21,490 nt of DNA. It comes from Teratosphaeria epicoccoides (taxonomy: Eukaryota; Ascomycota; Dothideomycetes; Mycosphaerellales; Teratosphaeriaceae). The stretch is taken from contig JADDMT010000268.1 of NCBI GenBank assembly GCA_021401465.1, positions 1 through 21,490 of the forward strand, written 5' to 3'. The notes under the pieces are model-generated. The model was not told where the DNA came from. It was given only the letters and a program-made list of their open reading frames with translations, and did no database searches. Position 1 is the first letter of the stretch, and each line of letters opens with the position of its first letter. Positions 1-9,772 of the stretch are shown here, piece by piece. A program made the position numbers and the translations under genes.

Positions 1-811
1 AGGTTATTTGTCCCTTCCCCTGCTTAGCCTTCTCGTACTCGACAGACACGGTAAGGGCGCGATTCCCCGGATCCTCGACCTAGTCGACACAGAACTAGCG
101 AAAGTCCGCCTACGTATACGTTCTGTCGTAGACCTGCATAAGGTCATACCGCTTATGCCAATTGTTACGAGGTTCCTTATCCTCTTCGAGCCACATCACA
201 CTAAAGGCGACTCGTTCGCCCTCCGTGGAATATCCGCGTAGGTTAAGCACGAAAACTGCCTCACATGCCTGCAAGAAAGTTCGAGCCTCCTTCAAGGTGT
301 CTCCCTTGAACGGCTTCGGGTTGCGTGCGTTACGACTACCTCCCGGTTAGCCTACTATGGCCCCGAATTTAGGCACTAAGTTCGCGGGCACACGCGGAGG
401 GTCTGCGCCTCCTGATAAGTTGTCTTCGCGGGTCCCTGGCGTGAAATCTCGCTAGATTTCTTCGTCCGCTAGTTCGTTAGTACCGCTCATGGCGACGTCT
501 TCGTCGTCCTCGCCGTTGTCGCTACTAGGAGCGGTGCGGCTCCGGCTCTGGTTCGCAAGGCAGTTCGCGACCTGATTGACAATCATGGCTACGAGGGCCA
601 GGTCGATAGTCAGGGTTAGCTGCGGTCCCTGTGCGGGGGGTCTATTGCCTAGTCCGCCGCGTAATTGTCCTCTAGCGGAACCGTCGCTCGATGCAGTGTC
701 GCTCGCAGCGGTTACTTCTGCGGGCTGGTTACTCGGGCTAGCTTCGCTATCGCGGGCGCTCGGGATGGCGCTCGCTACGCGTTAGTTGCGAGTTCGTAGT
801 GCTCTAGACAT
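1..811 (-). pseudogene. Gag, N-terminal part (A1), partial
   Basis: This is the N-terminal half of the family A capsid precursor, which would form the cytoplasmic virus-like particle. The start is the ATG at 811-809, 50 bases past the LTR and shared with A-nested and A3 at the same distance. The frame holds for 270 codons with no net indel. An acidic, low-complexity N-terminus is followed by a capsid-like stretch with the segment FLQACEAVFVLNLRGYS. In-frame TAG codons at 234, 239 and 244 are shared with the other three copies. A1 keeps two Trp codons that are TAG in A3, which shows directly that some stops arose by TGG to TAG. It is a pseudogene by its stops and is cut by the window edge. Confidence 0.82.
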
Positions 812-860
812 ATCGTAGTATTCTCTGCTAGACTGCAAAGCAGGGGGGAGAAAGCAGAAC

Positions 861-1220
861 TAATATAGATATATGTGCTATATGATATGAAAATATCTCG
901 CAGTGTGACAGAGTAATCCGACCTTTTAGTAGGTACAAGACAGCGCTGCTTTCTGCTTATCGCAGAGGTGGCGCTAAGGGTGCTTATAACCCCCGACGCT
1001 CCTTAATTAGGGAAAGCATGTCCGAGCCTAACCCCGTAGGGGTACCGTAGGGTCAGCGACGTGGGGGCGTCCTACGTCGACAACTGATCCTACTCGGACG
1101 ACATACGAGCCAACGTATGTACGAAGGACCCCCTTGCCATATGTAGCAGGGTCACTGCATGCTAAGGGCGGCCATTAGAACCCATGCGGTTCAAATGGTC
1201 CCCTAGTATCAACCGTATCA
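861..1220 (-). repeat. 5' LTR of A1 (360 bp)
   Basis: The LTR reads on the minus strand from TGATACGGTTGATACTAG to TATATTA. It is the same length as the LTRs at 7056-7415, 14862-15221 and 16599-16958. It contains a TATAAG box and the 9-base self-complementary site CTGCTTTCT at 946-954 (plus-strand reading), which pairs with AGAAAGCAG at 849-857 just outside the LTR. Confidence 0.92.
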
Positions 1221-1332
1221 GTTAGTTAATTGTCGCTAGAAGTTAAACTAATAGCTAAAGAACTACTTGACATAGGCGTATGTCAAGTACTTAACAAGTC
1301 CCCTGATACTTCCTCAGAAGTAGTACTCAAAA
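1221..1332. other. Spacer between LTR A1 and LTR C, unassigned
   Basis: This AT-rich 112-bp stretch has no reading frame I can support. It begins with GTTAG, the presumed target duplication of A1, and holds one perfect hairpin (1264-1289). It may be sequence flanking, or internal to, the family C element whose LTR follows. Confidence 0.5.
1264..1289. repeat. Perfect 11-bp hairpin, 4-base loop
   Basis: TACTTGACATA (1264-1274) is followed by GGCG and then its exact reverse complement TATGTCAAGTA (1279-1289). No T-run follows, and the context is not bacterial, so it is not called a terminator. Its function is unknown. Confidence 0.7.
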
Positions 1333-1803
1333 TGTCATAAGGGTAGGTGCCGATAGTAGGAAGGTAACTAGGTGTTAGACTCGCAGAGCTGTAAAGAATA
1401 TCGATAATAGTAGTTAACCTTGTAACTGACTATCCCCTAGGGAAAGGGAATTAAATTAAGCACGAAGCTCCTAACTACCTGTCCTAAAGCTATCCCTATA
1501 TACTAGAGAGACAGAGTAGCTCTGTTAGATCTGTCGATAGACCTAACAGATCTATGTCTGTAGATCTGTAGACTAACCCTATAGATCTAAGGGTCTATTA
1601 TCCTATGACAGATCCTTTCTTCCTTATAGGCCTATAGATCTGTAGACTAACCCTACAGATCCGGGGATCTATCCTTACATGACAGATCCTTTCTCCTATG
1701 ACTATGCCTATAACTCATAGTACTCCTATGACTATACCTATGACTTATAGCACTTAGGACCCTCATGATCCTAAAACCTACAGTACTCCTGACACTTATG
1801 ACA
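1333..1803 (-). repeat. Family C LTR (471 bp)
   Basis: This is the reverse complement of the solo LTR at 18616-19105, with the same ends (TGTCATAAG inward from 1333, CTTATGACA at 1803). It has the same GATCTGT-rich inner repeats at about 1500-1700, more mutated and about 19 bp shorter. The flanking five bases (CAAAA and CTAGG) do not match, so this is not a simple solo LTR. It may be one LTR of a larger lost element, or the flanks may be rearranged. The strand is arbitrary, set relative to the other copy. Confidence 0.8.
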
Positions 1804-2016
1804 CTAGGTCTAACTATACAGGACTAATTACCCTTAATAGGGAAGGTATGCTAACCTTTTACTACTACCCTACATAGCTAAAAGGCTTAATAATTAGTCC
1901 TGTAACAGGGCTGATTATAGTTAGCTACATATGTACACACATTACAACCTAAGGAATATCCGCAAGGTCACGTAACGCCAAGCCTGCGGCTAGCGCCTAT
2001 ACGTCTAGCATATTAG
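1804..2016. other. Unassigned segment between LTR C and truncated A2
   Basis: There is no match to families A, B or C within the window and no convincing reading frame. It contains the foldback at 1810-1924. Its right edge, near 2014-2020, is the point where similarity to family A stops abruptly, just after the Gly-Glu-Gly codons of the protease region. Confidence 0.5.
1819..1902. mobile_element. 84-bp foldback, possible TA-flanked MITE
   Basis: CAGGACTAATTA (1819-1830) and its exact reverse complement TAATTAGTCCTG (1891-1902) face each other and are flanked by TA on both sides (1817-1818, 1903-1904). A 9-bp outer inverted repeat (CTAACTATA 1810-1818, TATAGTTAG 1916-1924) encloses them. A related direct copy, CAGGGCTGATTA, lies at 1906-1917. 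Terminal repeats with TA duplication suit a miniature Tc1/mariner or pogo-type element. At this size and AT content, a chance foldback or a piece of a larger element is also possible. Confidence 0.35.
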
Positions 2017-3540
2017 CCTTCGCCTTAAAAGGACCTCATAGTAGGCAGCAGGGCTCCTAGGATTAGCTTTAAACCAAGCTATACGATTACCTGCTAGGGT
2101 ACTACATTAACCTCCGTAAGGTTGTCTAACATATAGTCTACTAGCTTAAGCAAGCTGTTAACTTAGACCGTACTAGATAGGCACTAGGCAGGCCCTAAGT
2201 CTACACTATTAGTAACAGACAGCTTAGATACCTGTAGTAGCTATTCGGTTGTCTTAGGCTTGTCATTCTTTCGCCTCCCCTCTAGGGAGGTTTCAGACAC
2301 CTTGCTTACCTTCTTCCTATTACTTCGTTTAGGATAGCGAGCCGCCTAGTAGTCTCTCGCTCTACAGATGTAGTAGCTACTTAGAGGGTTCTCGCCCCTG
2401 TCTTTAGGCTTAGAGGGCTTACTCCTCTAGAATAAACTACTACGTTAGACATAACCCTTAGGGCGCTTGTAATAGCGGCCCTTTAGTAGGTCTTTAGGGC
2501 TTAAATGCTTATTGTCCTTGCCGCCTGATTTTCTATTTCGCTTCAAGGTAATCTCTATACATGTCATAAGGGACACAAGGTCTTGCCGAGTTGTTAGAAG
2601 TTCATGAAAAGTCATGATTATGTTCTGAAGATTGTTGTTAAGCTTGACGAGTAGGTACTACACGCGTTACGTCTTAGTATAGGGTAGCATCTGTCTCTCG
2701 AGTATAGCGAGGTAGGTAGCGAAGCTAGAGGTTATTTGTCCCTTCCTCTGCTTGGCCTTCTTATACTTACTAGACATAGTAAGGGCATAGTTCCCCGGAT
2801 CCTCGACCTAGTTAACATAGAACTAGCAAAAGTCCGCCTATATATACGTTCTGTTATAGACCTACATAAGGTCATACTACTTATGCTAATTGTTACGAGG
2901 TTCCTTATCCTCTTTAAGGTACATTATACTAAAGGCGACCTATTTGCCCTCTATAGAATATCCGCATAGGTTAAGCATAAAAACTGCCTTACATGCCTGC
3001 AAGAAAGTTCGAGCCTCCTTTAAGGTGTCTCCCTTAAACAGCTTCGGGTTGCGTGCGTTACGACTACCTCCTAGTTAGCCTACTATGGCTCCGAATTTAG
3101 GCACTAGATTTGCAGGCATACGCGGAGAGTCTGCGCCTACTAGTACGTTGTCTTTACCGGGTCCCTAGCGTGAAATCTCGCTAGGTTTCTTGATCTACTA
3201 GTTTATTAGTACTACTTATAGCGACGTCTTTGTCGTCCTCGCCGTTGTCGCTACTAGAAGGGGTGCAGCTCTAGCTCTAGTTCGCAAGGCAGTTCGCGAC
3301 CTAATCGACAATTATAGCTACAAGGGCTAGGTTAATAGTTAGGGTTAGCTATAGTCCCTATACAGGGGATCTATTACCTTGTCTACTACGTAATTAGCCT
3401 CTAGCAGAACCGTCGTTTAATGCAGTGTCGCTCGTAGGGGGTACTCCTACAGGCTAGTTACTTATGCTAGCTTCGCTATTACAGGCGCTTAGGATAGTGC
3501 TCGCTACGCGTTAGTTGCAAGTCCGTAGTACTCTAGTCAT
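2017..3540 (-). pseudogene. Gag and protease region (A2), broken
   Basis: This is the family A gag-protease frame starting at the ATG at 3540-3538. The order is an N-terminal low-complexity region, a capsid-like core around 2890-3078, a damaged zinc knuckle near 2340-2380 and the protease region near 2100-2130 (D-N-L-T-E-V-N). Relative to A-nested and A3 the frame is off by one base before codon 234, so A2 carries a net 1-base indel as well as many TAG stops. The TAG trio equivalent to codons 234, 239 and 244 is present. In the knuckle the first and last Cys and the His positions are Tyr, as expected from TGC to TAC and CAC to TAC changes. Confidence 0.75.
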
Positions 3541-3589
3541 ATTGTAGTATTCTCTGCTAGACTGCAAAGCAGGGGGGAGAAAGCAGAAC

Positions 3590-3979
3590 TAATATAGATG
3601 TATATCCTATATGATTTGAAAATATCTCGTAATGTGACAGAGTAATCTGACCTTTCGATAGGTACAAGATAGCGCTACTTTCTGCTTATTGCAGAGGTAG
3701 CGCTAGAGGTACTTATAACCCCTAACGCCCCTTAATTAGGGAAAGCATGTCCGAGCCTAACCCCGTTAGGGTACCATGGGGTCAGGAAGCCCCCGCAGGG
3801 GTACTATAAGGTTAGCGACATAGGGGCATCCTACGTCAAGCATTGATCCTACTTAGATAACATACAAGCTAACGTATATATAAAGGACCCCCTTGCTATG
3901 TGTAGTAGGGTTACTACATGCTAAGGGCAGGCATTAGAACCTATGTAGCTCTAATAGCCCCCTAGTATTAACCGTATTA
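3590..3979 (-). repeat. 5' LTR of A2 (390 bp, internal duplication)
   Basis: This has the same ends as the other family A LTRs but is 30 bp longer. The extra length is an imperfect tandem duplication: the unit starting CCCCGTTAGGG at 3761 is repeated from 3791 as CCCCGCAGGGG. The LTR half of the self-priming pair has a mismatch here (CTACTTTCT), consistent with mutation of TG to TA. Confidence 0.88.
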
Positions 3980-5058
3980 AATTGCATCTAGGAACGACAG
4001 CAAGAACGACAACACGGAAATCGCAGGCTAGTACAGGCTAACTACAAGGTCTAACGATTAGCACTAAAGTAGCAAAGTGATTACTATAGTCTCTAACTAA
4101 TAGAGTTAGATACGACTAAGGGACGTCTAAAGAACAGGCCCTAAGGAAAGCCACGGAAGGGCTCTCCTACCTAGAATAGTCTAAAGAAGCCATTCGACAA
4201 GAATAACCTTAAGTGCTATAACTGTAGAAAGAAAGGACACTTTGCTCGCAAATGTTCTATTAAGAAGCAGCGTTATAAACTACAACGGACAGAACAGGTT
4301 TACGCGACAACATTAGTACCTAAGCAGATAGCTGCTACTACTTAAGTACTAGACTATGCCTTACTTACTTAGACTATGTGCTATGACGACGATTGTCAGA
4401 TTCACATAAGTGACAAAGATAGTTCTAGATAGTCCCCTAGCTGTAACAAGGCATAGTCTATCTGTGCACTAAGGGGTACACCTTCTAATGTAATAGTCCT
4501 AAGATAACAGGAGCTCATAGAAGAAGAAAGTTCTGATGATAACTATGAGCTCGTCGAAGCCGTCATTCCTGATTCTAAGGAAGACGAGAACACTACAAGA
4601 TAGGTCATGCTACTACATGACATTAGACTTAATATCATCTGACTCATTTAGAACTATTAGGCTTAGGCTTACCTATAGATTAATAGAGTATAACACATCG
4701 ACTAGCTTTAATATGACGAACTAGCTAATAGCATGCGACGACACCTAAGGAGACTACTAGTTGTAGCTTACCCTAACTTGCATCAGAAAATTTTCTAAGA
4801 GATTATACCGTTTAGAGTAGAGTTTACGCCCTAAGGACGCTACTTTACCTACAAAGGTATTTAGGTTCTACGAACGCTACGACTCTAGGTTAACAGGTTA
4901 AAAATAGAGTACGCAAGAAACGCGCAGGAACAACGAGGCCGAGAGCAAGTGCTACCTCTTAGCCTAATTAGTAGAAATGCTCGAAGAAGAATAAGCCGAG
5001 ACTACATGATCCCCGAATTAGTCCGCGAAGACAGCCATTTAGGAAACAACTAGGTCCG
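3980..5058 (+). pseudogene. Family B Gag C-terminus with zinc knuckle, and gag-pol linker
   Basis: This is the nucleocapsid end of Gag, which would bind the element RNA. The frame (codon positions as at 4214) contains a complete CX2CX4HX4C knuckle, CYNCRKKGHFARKC, at 4214-4255. It is preceded by a basic region and followed by a Lys/Arg stretch and an acidic stretch near 4520-4590 (EEESSDD). The same frame can be followed, with TAG, TAA and TGA interruptions, to about 5040 (RDYMIPELVREDSHLGNN). The frame of pol starts around 5059 and is shifted by -1 relative to gag. That could be an original gag/pol frameshift or a later 1-base indel. The N-terminal part of Gag is missing because A2 abuts at 3980. 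Confidence 0.75.
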
Positions 5059-7050
5059 CCAGAATTAGACCTACGGACAGACCTAACAGGGCTGTAACAA
5101 TGTGCTATAATTAGTGTCAGATACGCAGACAACCTTAGAGTATAGGTATACATAAACGAGACACTAGCCCGGGCCTTAATAGATTTAGGATGCACTAGAA
5201 TCTTCATGACGCCTAAATTCGCTAGGATAGCCAGGATATAGCTAGAGGCGAAAACGAATGCTTTCTTACTACAAGCAATTAACAGGAAACTAGTCATGTA
5301 CAACTAAGGGATAGTTGACAAGGAGACTAAGACAGTACCTCTGCGGATAGGACGCTACTAAGAGATGATCTAGTTCGACGTCACGGAGTCGCCTAGCTTA
5401 GATGTAGTGTTAGGGTTGCTATGGCTAAGGAACGCTAACCCCTACCTCGACTAGAAGAACGAGAGGATCTAGTTCCTAGAACTCTTAAAATCGATACCTC
5501 TACCTATAGTATACGACGCGCTAGGCAAGATCGAAATATGTGCTATGATTTTAAACGAGATAGTCGCTACTATCAAGGATCTAGAACAGGAAGTACATGT
5601 CCTCTAGGTTAAAGCAACATAGTCTGAAGTCAAGATTAAGTTCATAATTCCTGATGAATACAAAGGGTTTACTACTCTTTTTAAGGAAGAACCCGACTAA
5701 GAGGCTCTGCTAGAACACTAGGAGTAGGAATACAAGATACCCTTACTTCTTAGCAGGACGCCTACGAAGCAACTAGTTCGCCTATTATTAGCGGCTAAAC
5801 TAGAGATTCTCTAGAAGTACCTTAAATATAACCTCTAGAAAGGCTTTATTCGCAAATTATAGTTACTAGCAGGGTACCTAATCCTGTTCGTCCCTAAGGG
5901 AGAAGACAACTAGCGACTTTAAGTTAACTATTATAGATTAAACAACATCATAATAAAGAACAGTTACCTACTTCCTTTGCTTTCTGAATTACAGGATCGC
6001 CTATAAGGAGTAGTATAGTTCTTGAAGTTCGACATACTAGGAGCATATAACTAAATTCGAATCAAGGAAGGCAAAGAATAGAAGACTACGTTCTAAACTA
6101 GGTTCGGACACTAAAAGTATATAGTCATGCTATTTAGGTTAACGAACGCCCTAGCTACATAGTAGGCATTTATTAACAATGTGCTACAAGAGTACCTTGA
6201 CGTCTTCGTAGTTATATACTTAGATGATATCCTTGTCTACTTACGAACGATCGAAGAATATAGGACTTATATGTGTAAGGTACTTTAGAAACTCTAGGAC
6301 TACAAGCTAAAGGTTAAGTCTTAGAAGAGCGAGTTCTACAAGCAAGAAGTCTAATTCCTTGGCTACGTAGTAGCCTAGGACAGAATCAAGATAGACGCTA
6401 AGAAGGTTAAAGTCATGAAGGAGTAGCCTATACTAACTAATTTCAAGGAAGTATAGTCCTTCCTTAGGTTCGATAACTTCTACTAAAGGTTCATTGCAAA
6501 CTACTCGAGGATTATAGTACTACTTACGACCCTTACTATAAAGGATATACTATTCGTTTAGGACGACGCCTAACAAAATGCCTTTAAGGAACTTAAGTAA
6601 TAATTTACAGATTAGCTAATCTTGCTCGTATTCGACCCTAATAAGCCTATTACGGTCAAGACCGATGCCTCTGACATAGTACTTAGGGCATGCTTAAGTT
6701 AACTAGGACCGAGTAGATGACTACAGCTAGTTGCCTACTACTTAAGGAAGCTGTCTAGACCTAAGCTCTACTACGACGTCTATAATAAAGAGCTTCTAGC
6801 TATAGTAGACGCCTACAAGGCTTGGCGAGTCTACTTAGAAGGACCTAAACACTAGGTTACGGTCTACATAGACTACAAGAACTTGCGATACTTTACTACG
6901 ACAAAAGAATTAAATTGACGACAAGTCTGATAGAGTAAGGAACTCTCTAGCTTTAACTACAAGATTGTCTATTACAAGGGATCTAATAACGCACGCGCTA
7001 ATGCACTTAGTCATCAGACTAACTACATGAAGGGAGTAAAAAGGGAGAAA
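5059..7050 (+). pseudogene. Family B Pol, first part: protease, RT, RNase H
   Basis: This is the N-terminal part of the Pol polyprotein. The retropepsin region at about 5116-5480 has ARALIDLGCTRIFMTPKF; the usual Asp-Ser-Gly is Asp-Leu-Gly here, as TCA to TTA would give. Reverse transcriptase at about 5820-6360 shows LFVPKGE, FDILGAYN, a TNALAT segment and the catalytic YLDDILVY with the Asp pair at 6220-6225. RNase H follows at about 6640-7010, with a TDASD-like motif near 6660 and NARANALSHQTNY near the end. Stops are nearly all TAG or TAA. The frame breaks at A-nested and resumes in the same phase at 15227. It would copy element RNA into DNA inside virus-like particles; it is dead here. 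Confidence 0.88.
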
Positions 7051-7055
7051 CATGC
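7051..7055. repeat. Target-site duplication CATGC (left) of A-nested
   Basis: CATGC immediately precedes the outer end of the A-nested 3' LTR and is repeated exactly at 15222-15226 after its 5' LTR. Five bases is the usual duplication length for Ty3/gypsy integrases. Confidence 0.93.
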
Positions 7056-7415
7056 TAATATAGATGTATATGCTATATGATATAGAAATATCTCGTAGTG
7101 TGACAGAGTAATCTGACCTTTTAGTAGGTATAAGACAGGGCTACTTTCTGCTTATCGCAGAGGTAGCGCTAAGGGTACTTATAACCCCGGACGCTCCTTA
7201 ATTAGGGAAAGCATGTCTAAGCCTAACCCTGTAGGGGTACCGTAGGGTCAGCGACATAGAGGCGTCCTACGTCGACAACTAATCCTACTTAGACGACATA
7301 CGAGCTAACGTATGTACGAAGGACCCCCTTGCTATATGTGGCAGGGTCACTACATGCTAAGGGCAGGCATTAGAACCTATGCGGTTCTAATAGCCCCCTA
7401 GTATTAACCGTATTA
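7056..7415 (-). repeat. 3' LTR of A-nested (360 bp)
   Basis: Minus-strand LTR running from TAATACGGTTAATACTAGG at 7415 to TCTATATTA at 7056. The terminal TG/CA have become TA/TA through TG to TA changes, as in the 5' LTR of the same copy. Confidence 0.94.
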
Positions 7416-7430
7416 CTACCCCTCCTCCTA
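7416..7430 (-). other. Polypurine tract of A-nested
   Basis: On the minus strand TAGGAGGAGGGGTAG directly precedes the 3' LTR. This is the position and composition of the primer for plus-strand DNA synthesis. It shows that the opposite-strand gene at 8139-9632 lies inside the element, upstream of the tract. Confidence 0.75.
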
Positions 7431-8050
7431 TAAGGATGTCCCTAGCCTTACTAAGTAATACACGCGGAACGTATAGGGTACGGGATGTAGCACACTTACA
7501 CTGCGCAAGGGTAAATAGGTAGATAGCCTACATAACATGTGTCATGCGCATACCTTAATACCTTCGTAGCGAGTACAGGGCAGAGGCTGCTAACTTAGGC
7601 GGGTTTTAACCTGTCACATGTTAGGCGGCTTCGTAACACCTTCGCTTTACATGCAGATCGAGATATTAGGACACTACAAGTATGTACTTTAGTTAATCCT
7701 TGAAACTATAGGGCGAGCATGCGCGCCAGCCTTGCCAAGTAGCTTGGCTGTCCCTATTTAGTCATGACTATGAAGAACATGTCGTAGAACCTTAGGGTAG
7801 TAGGAAAGTACGCAGATGCTGTACGCGCGCTACTCGAAACAGCAGGAGCGCGCTCCTAGCGCGGGCCTCGCCACATTTTCATGCTAGTAGGCTAGCACAA
7901 GTATAGTTAGCGCACATGCGTAACAGCCGCGTTATCTGTTATTACATTATTCGGTCCCCTTGTAAGTTAACTAAAGGCAGGTACTCTGCGTATGTAGTTC
8001 AAGTTACTAGCTTAATAGTTGCGGTAGGTAACAGGGGGGCTGTCAGAGGG
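7431..8050 (+). other. Upstream region of the accessory gene, non-coding
   Basis: I see no supported reading frame in these 620 bases. The stretch is richer in CG than family B and contains a perfect 14-bp palindrome at 7844-7857 (AGGAGCGCGCTCCT) and a short GCCAAG/CTTGGC hairpin near 7735-7750. It ends at a TATA box. It is best read as the promoter region of the plus-strand gene that follows. Confidence 0.45.
7844..7857. repeat. Perfect 14-bp palindrome
   Basis: AGGAGCGCGCTCCT is its own reverse complement. It lies about 195 bp upstream of the TATA box of the accessory gene and could be a binding site for a dimeric regulator; this is inference from symmetry only. Confidence 0.5.
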
Positions 8051-8057
8051 TATAAAA
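8051..8057 (+). promoter_or_regulatory. TATA box of the accessory gene
   Basis: TATAAAA lies 82 bases before the candidate start codon. A pyrimidine-rich stretch between them (CTTTCCTAAACTTCCTGTTC, 8067-8086) resembles fungal core promoters. The spacing allows a transcription start near 8080-8100 and a short leader. Confidence 0.55.
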
Positions 8058-8138
8058 ACCTCGTCGCTTTCCTAAACTTCCTGTTCTAAGACACTAACAT
8101 TAACCTCCGCTCCTATTTTGCTTAGCTTGCGCCTCGCC

Positions 8139-9632
8139 ATGTCTGCGGGTCTATACTAGAGCTTTTTCTTCTTCAATTAATCAATTAAGATCAATTAACC
8201 TGTCTTAGCTATAATAGCTTATATGCTACAGACTAAGTTCGACGCTACTTACTCTGCCCGCGATTAGCGCTTATGTTGACGATGCCTTGACAACCTTAGT
8301 AGCCAAGCTACACACATCTCTCCTCTACGTGTTAGTAAGGCGTCTCCTACCTGCAAGGTATACGTGACTTGTACTAACCGAAGCGTAGCCGAGATCTACG
8401 TTAGCGGATTTGATGAGGGTAGTGTCTACTGTAATTGTGTCAACTATAATAGCAAGCATCAAAAATGCCAAGACCTCCCTAAAGAGGTGTATGGCGAGTA
8501 CAACTAGCTCTGCCATAACATCAATAACTTCTAGAGTACGCGCGACAAGGGGATTACTAAAGGTACTCTGACTATAAACAGGCTACAGGCTAAGTACCGC
8601 GAGGTACTTGCCTACCTGCTTGGCGCCCTCTTGTGCTTCACTGCGACTGCTAACTGTTCTTATAGCAGTGTTCGCTTCGACTCTCTGCTAATAGGCAAAA
8701 ACATTTGTCTAGGTCTAATTGTAGACTTAGTCTAGAAGATCTTGAAGGTGCTAACCGTTAGGGTCAAGACCTTCGCCATAGTACGCAAATAGTGCAGGTA
8801 CCCTCTAAGTATAAATGCTGACTTTCTCCGCTAGGCTAACGTTAGCGTCGAGAAATATCCGACTAGCTGTTAGCGTTAGCAACTCGGGGCCCTTGCCTCT
8901 ATTAACGATGACTTTAAGACATGGATAATCCGCAAGAAGGTTATCAAGCAATTTACCGCTCCTGCTGCTAAGGCTACGCCCTAGCGCCATACTAAGAGAC
9001 AGCCTACCTCTAAGCCGGTCCTAAGGACTAAGCCGTAAGTTACTTACTCGAATCCTGTCGCGTGCGTATAGCTAAAACATTATAGCGCTGCTACCTACGC
9101 TGCCTCGACGCTACTGTCTAAGAAGAAGAAGGCTAGGGCCAAAATTAAGGTTAGCGACAAGGAAGCCAAACCTTCCCTGCTTGCAACCTGCACTACGTCT
9201 GTCAAGACGCTAAGGCACAAGCCTCTAGGCCAGATCTTTGAGGATGAGGAGGATGACGACGTCTAGGATACCTTCGGTCCTAACATGATCCCTTCGCGCT
9301 ATAGTGTCACTACACTAGTTACGCCTAAGGGGGACACTAAGTCTAATGATATAGTCGACACTCATGTCAAGAAGTGCAAGATGATCTTAAGGGCCGAGCG
9401 TAATAGCCGCAAGCGCGCTCGAGTCTCTTCGCCTTCTAATGCTAAGGATAAGGTAGTCATTATGACTAGGCGCGGTAAGGATGTCGCTAGTTCTCTAGCT
9501 ACTATAGGCTCTAAAGACGAGCTCCCTCGCAACCTACTAAAGAAGAAGATGCTAGCCTCTCTTCGTAGCGTTACTACCCCTGTCACTTATAGTTACTTTA
9601 GGGTGTTTAGTAGACCCCGTGTAGGTAGGTAG
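8139..9632 (+). pseudogene. Opposite-strand accessory gene of family A, 497 codons, broken
   Basis: This is a single frame from the ATG at 8139 (context CTCGCCATGTC) to TAG at 9630-9632. It is broken by about sixteen stops, nearly all TAG or TAA with one TGA, and no frameshift is apparent. The last 115 codons and more (from 9268) are fully open. Visible parts: paired cysteines at codons 46 and 49, then Cys 72, 78, 98, 100 and 110 with His 107, a possible metal-binding region; a helical, partly hydrophobic middle; KKKKARAKIK near 9123-9152; an acidic run EDEEDDD near 9238-9261; and a basic RNSRKRAR near 9400-9423 that could be a nuclear signal. I do not recognise the family. It runs opposite to gag-pol and converges with it. 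It could be an element-encoded accessory protein or a captured host gene. Confidence 0.68.
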
Positions 9633-9772
9633 TCCCTAGCGGACTGTAACAAGAAAGACTCTCCTGCTTTAGGTTTAGTCAGGAAGCCCCTAACTAGTAG
9701 TCGCTAAGCATTAGCTACGAAGCTAATCTAAGCATGTCTCTTATTCTCCTTAGGTTTATTCTAGGTGTACCT
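9633..9772. other. Junction between the convergent accessory gene and gag-pol
   Basis: This 140-bp gap separates the 3' ends of the two genes. The gag-pol frame can be followed a little further on the minus strand if the TAA at 9775-9773 was once CAA, so the true Pol end could be inside this gap. No distinct terminator signal is evident. Confidence 0.45.

Larger units (their letters stand above)
1..1220 (-). mobile_element. Family A chromovirus copy A1, 5' part only
   Basis: This is the 5' end of a Ty3/gypsy element read on the minus strand: LTR, primer site, leader and the first 270 codons of gag. The rest lies beyond the window start. It is the reverse complement of 16599-17818 with scattered transitions. 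It is one of the less mutated copies and keeps TGG codons where A3 has TAG (for example in the MWLEEDKEP stretch near codon 200). The five bases after the LTR are GTTAG (1221-1225), which would be the target duplication, but the partner end is outside the window. Confidence 0.9.
2017..3979 (-). mobile_element. Family A copy A2, truncated after protease region
   Basis: The copy runs on the minus strand: 5' LTR (3979-3590), primer site, gag, zinc-knuckle region and protease region. Similarity to A3 and A-nested ends near 2017 and everything downstream (RT, RNase H, integrase, 3' LTR) is missing. It is heavily mutated. It sits directly against the gag C-terminus of family B; AATTG at 3980-3984 is the expected target duplication, but its other end has been lost. 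Confidence 0.85.

Noticed and set aside
1228..3984. AATTG at 1228-1232 as the left target duplication partner of AATTG at 3980-3984 for A2.
   Set aside because: The sequence after 1232 is not a family A LTR end. A 5-base match at this distance is easily due to chance.
5040..5060. A programmed -1 frameshift signal between family B gag and pol (GGAAACAAC near 5042).
   Set aside because: No clear slippery heptamer remains and the region is heavily mutated; a simple 1-base deletion explains the phase change equally well.
4968..5303. A 111-codon open frame on the minus strand opposite family B protease.
   Set aside because: It is a shadow of the plus-strand pol frame, which carries recognisable protease residues. 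The minus-strand product has no recognisable features.
8139..9632. Introns spliced out of the accessory gene to avoid its stops.
   Set aside because: The same phase continues through every stop, and the stops are single TAG/TAA codons of the mutated type; no consistent donor, branch and acceptor sets were seen around them.
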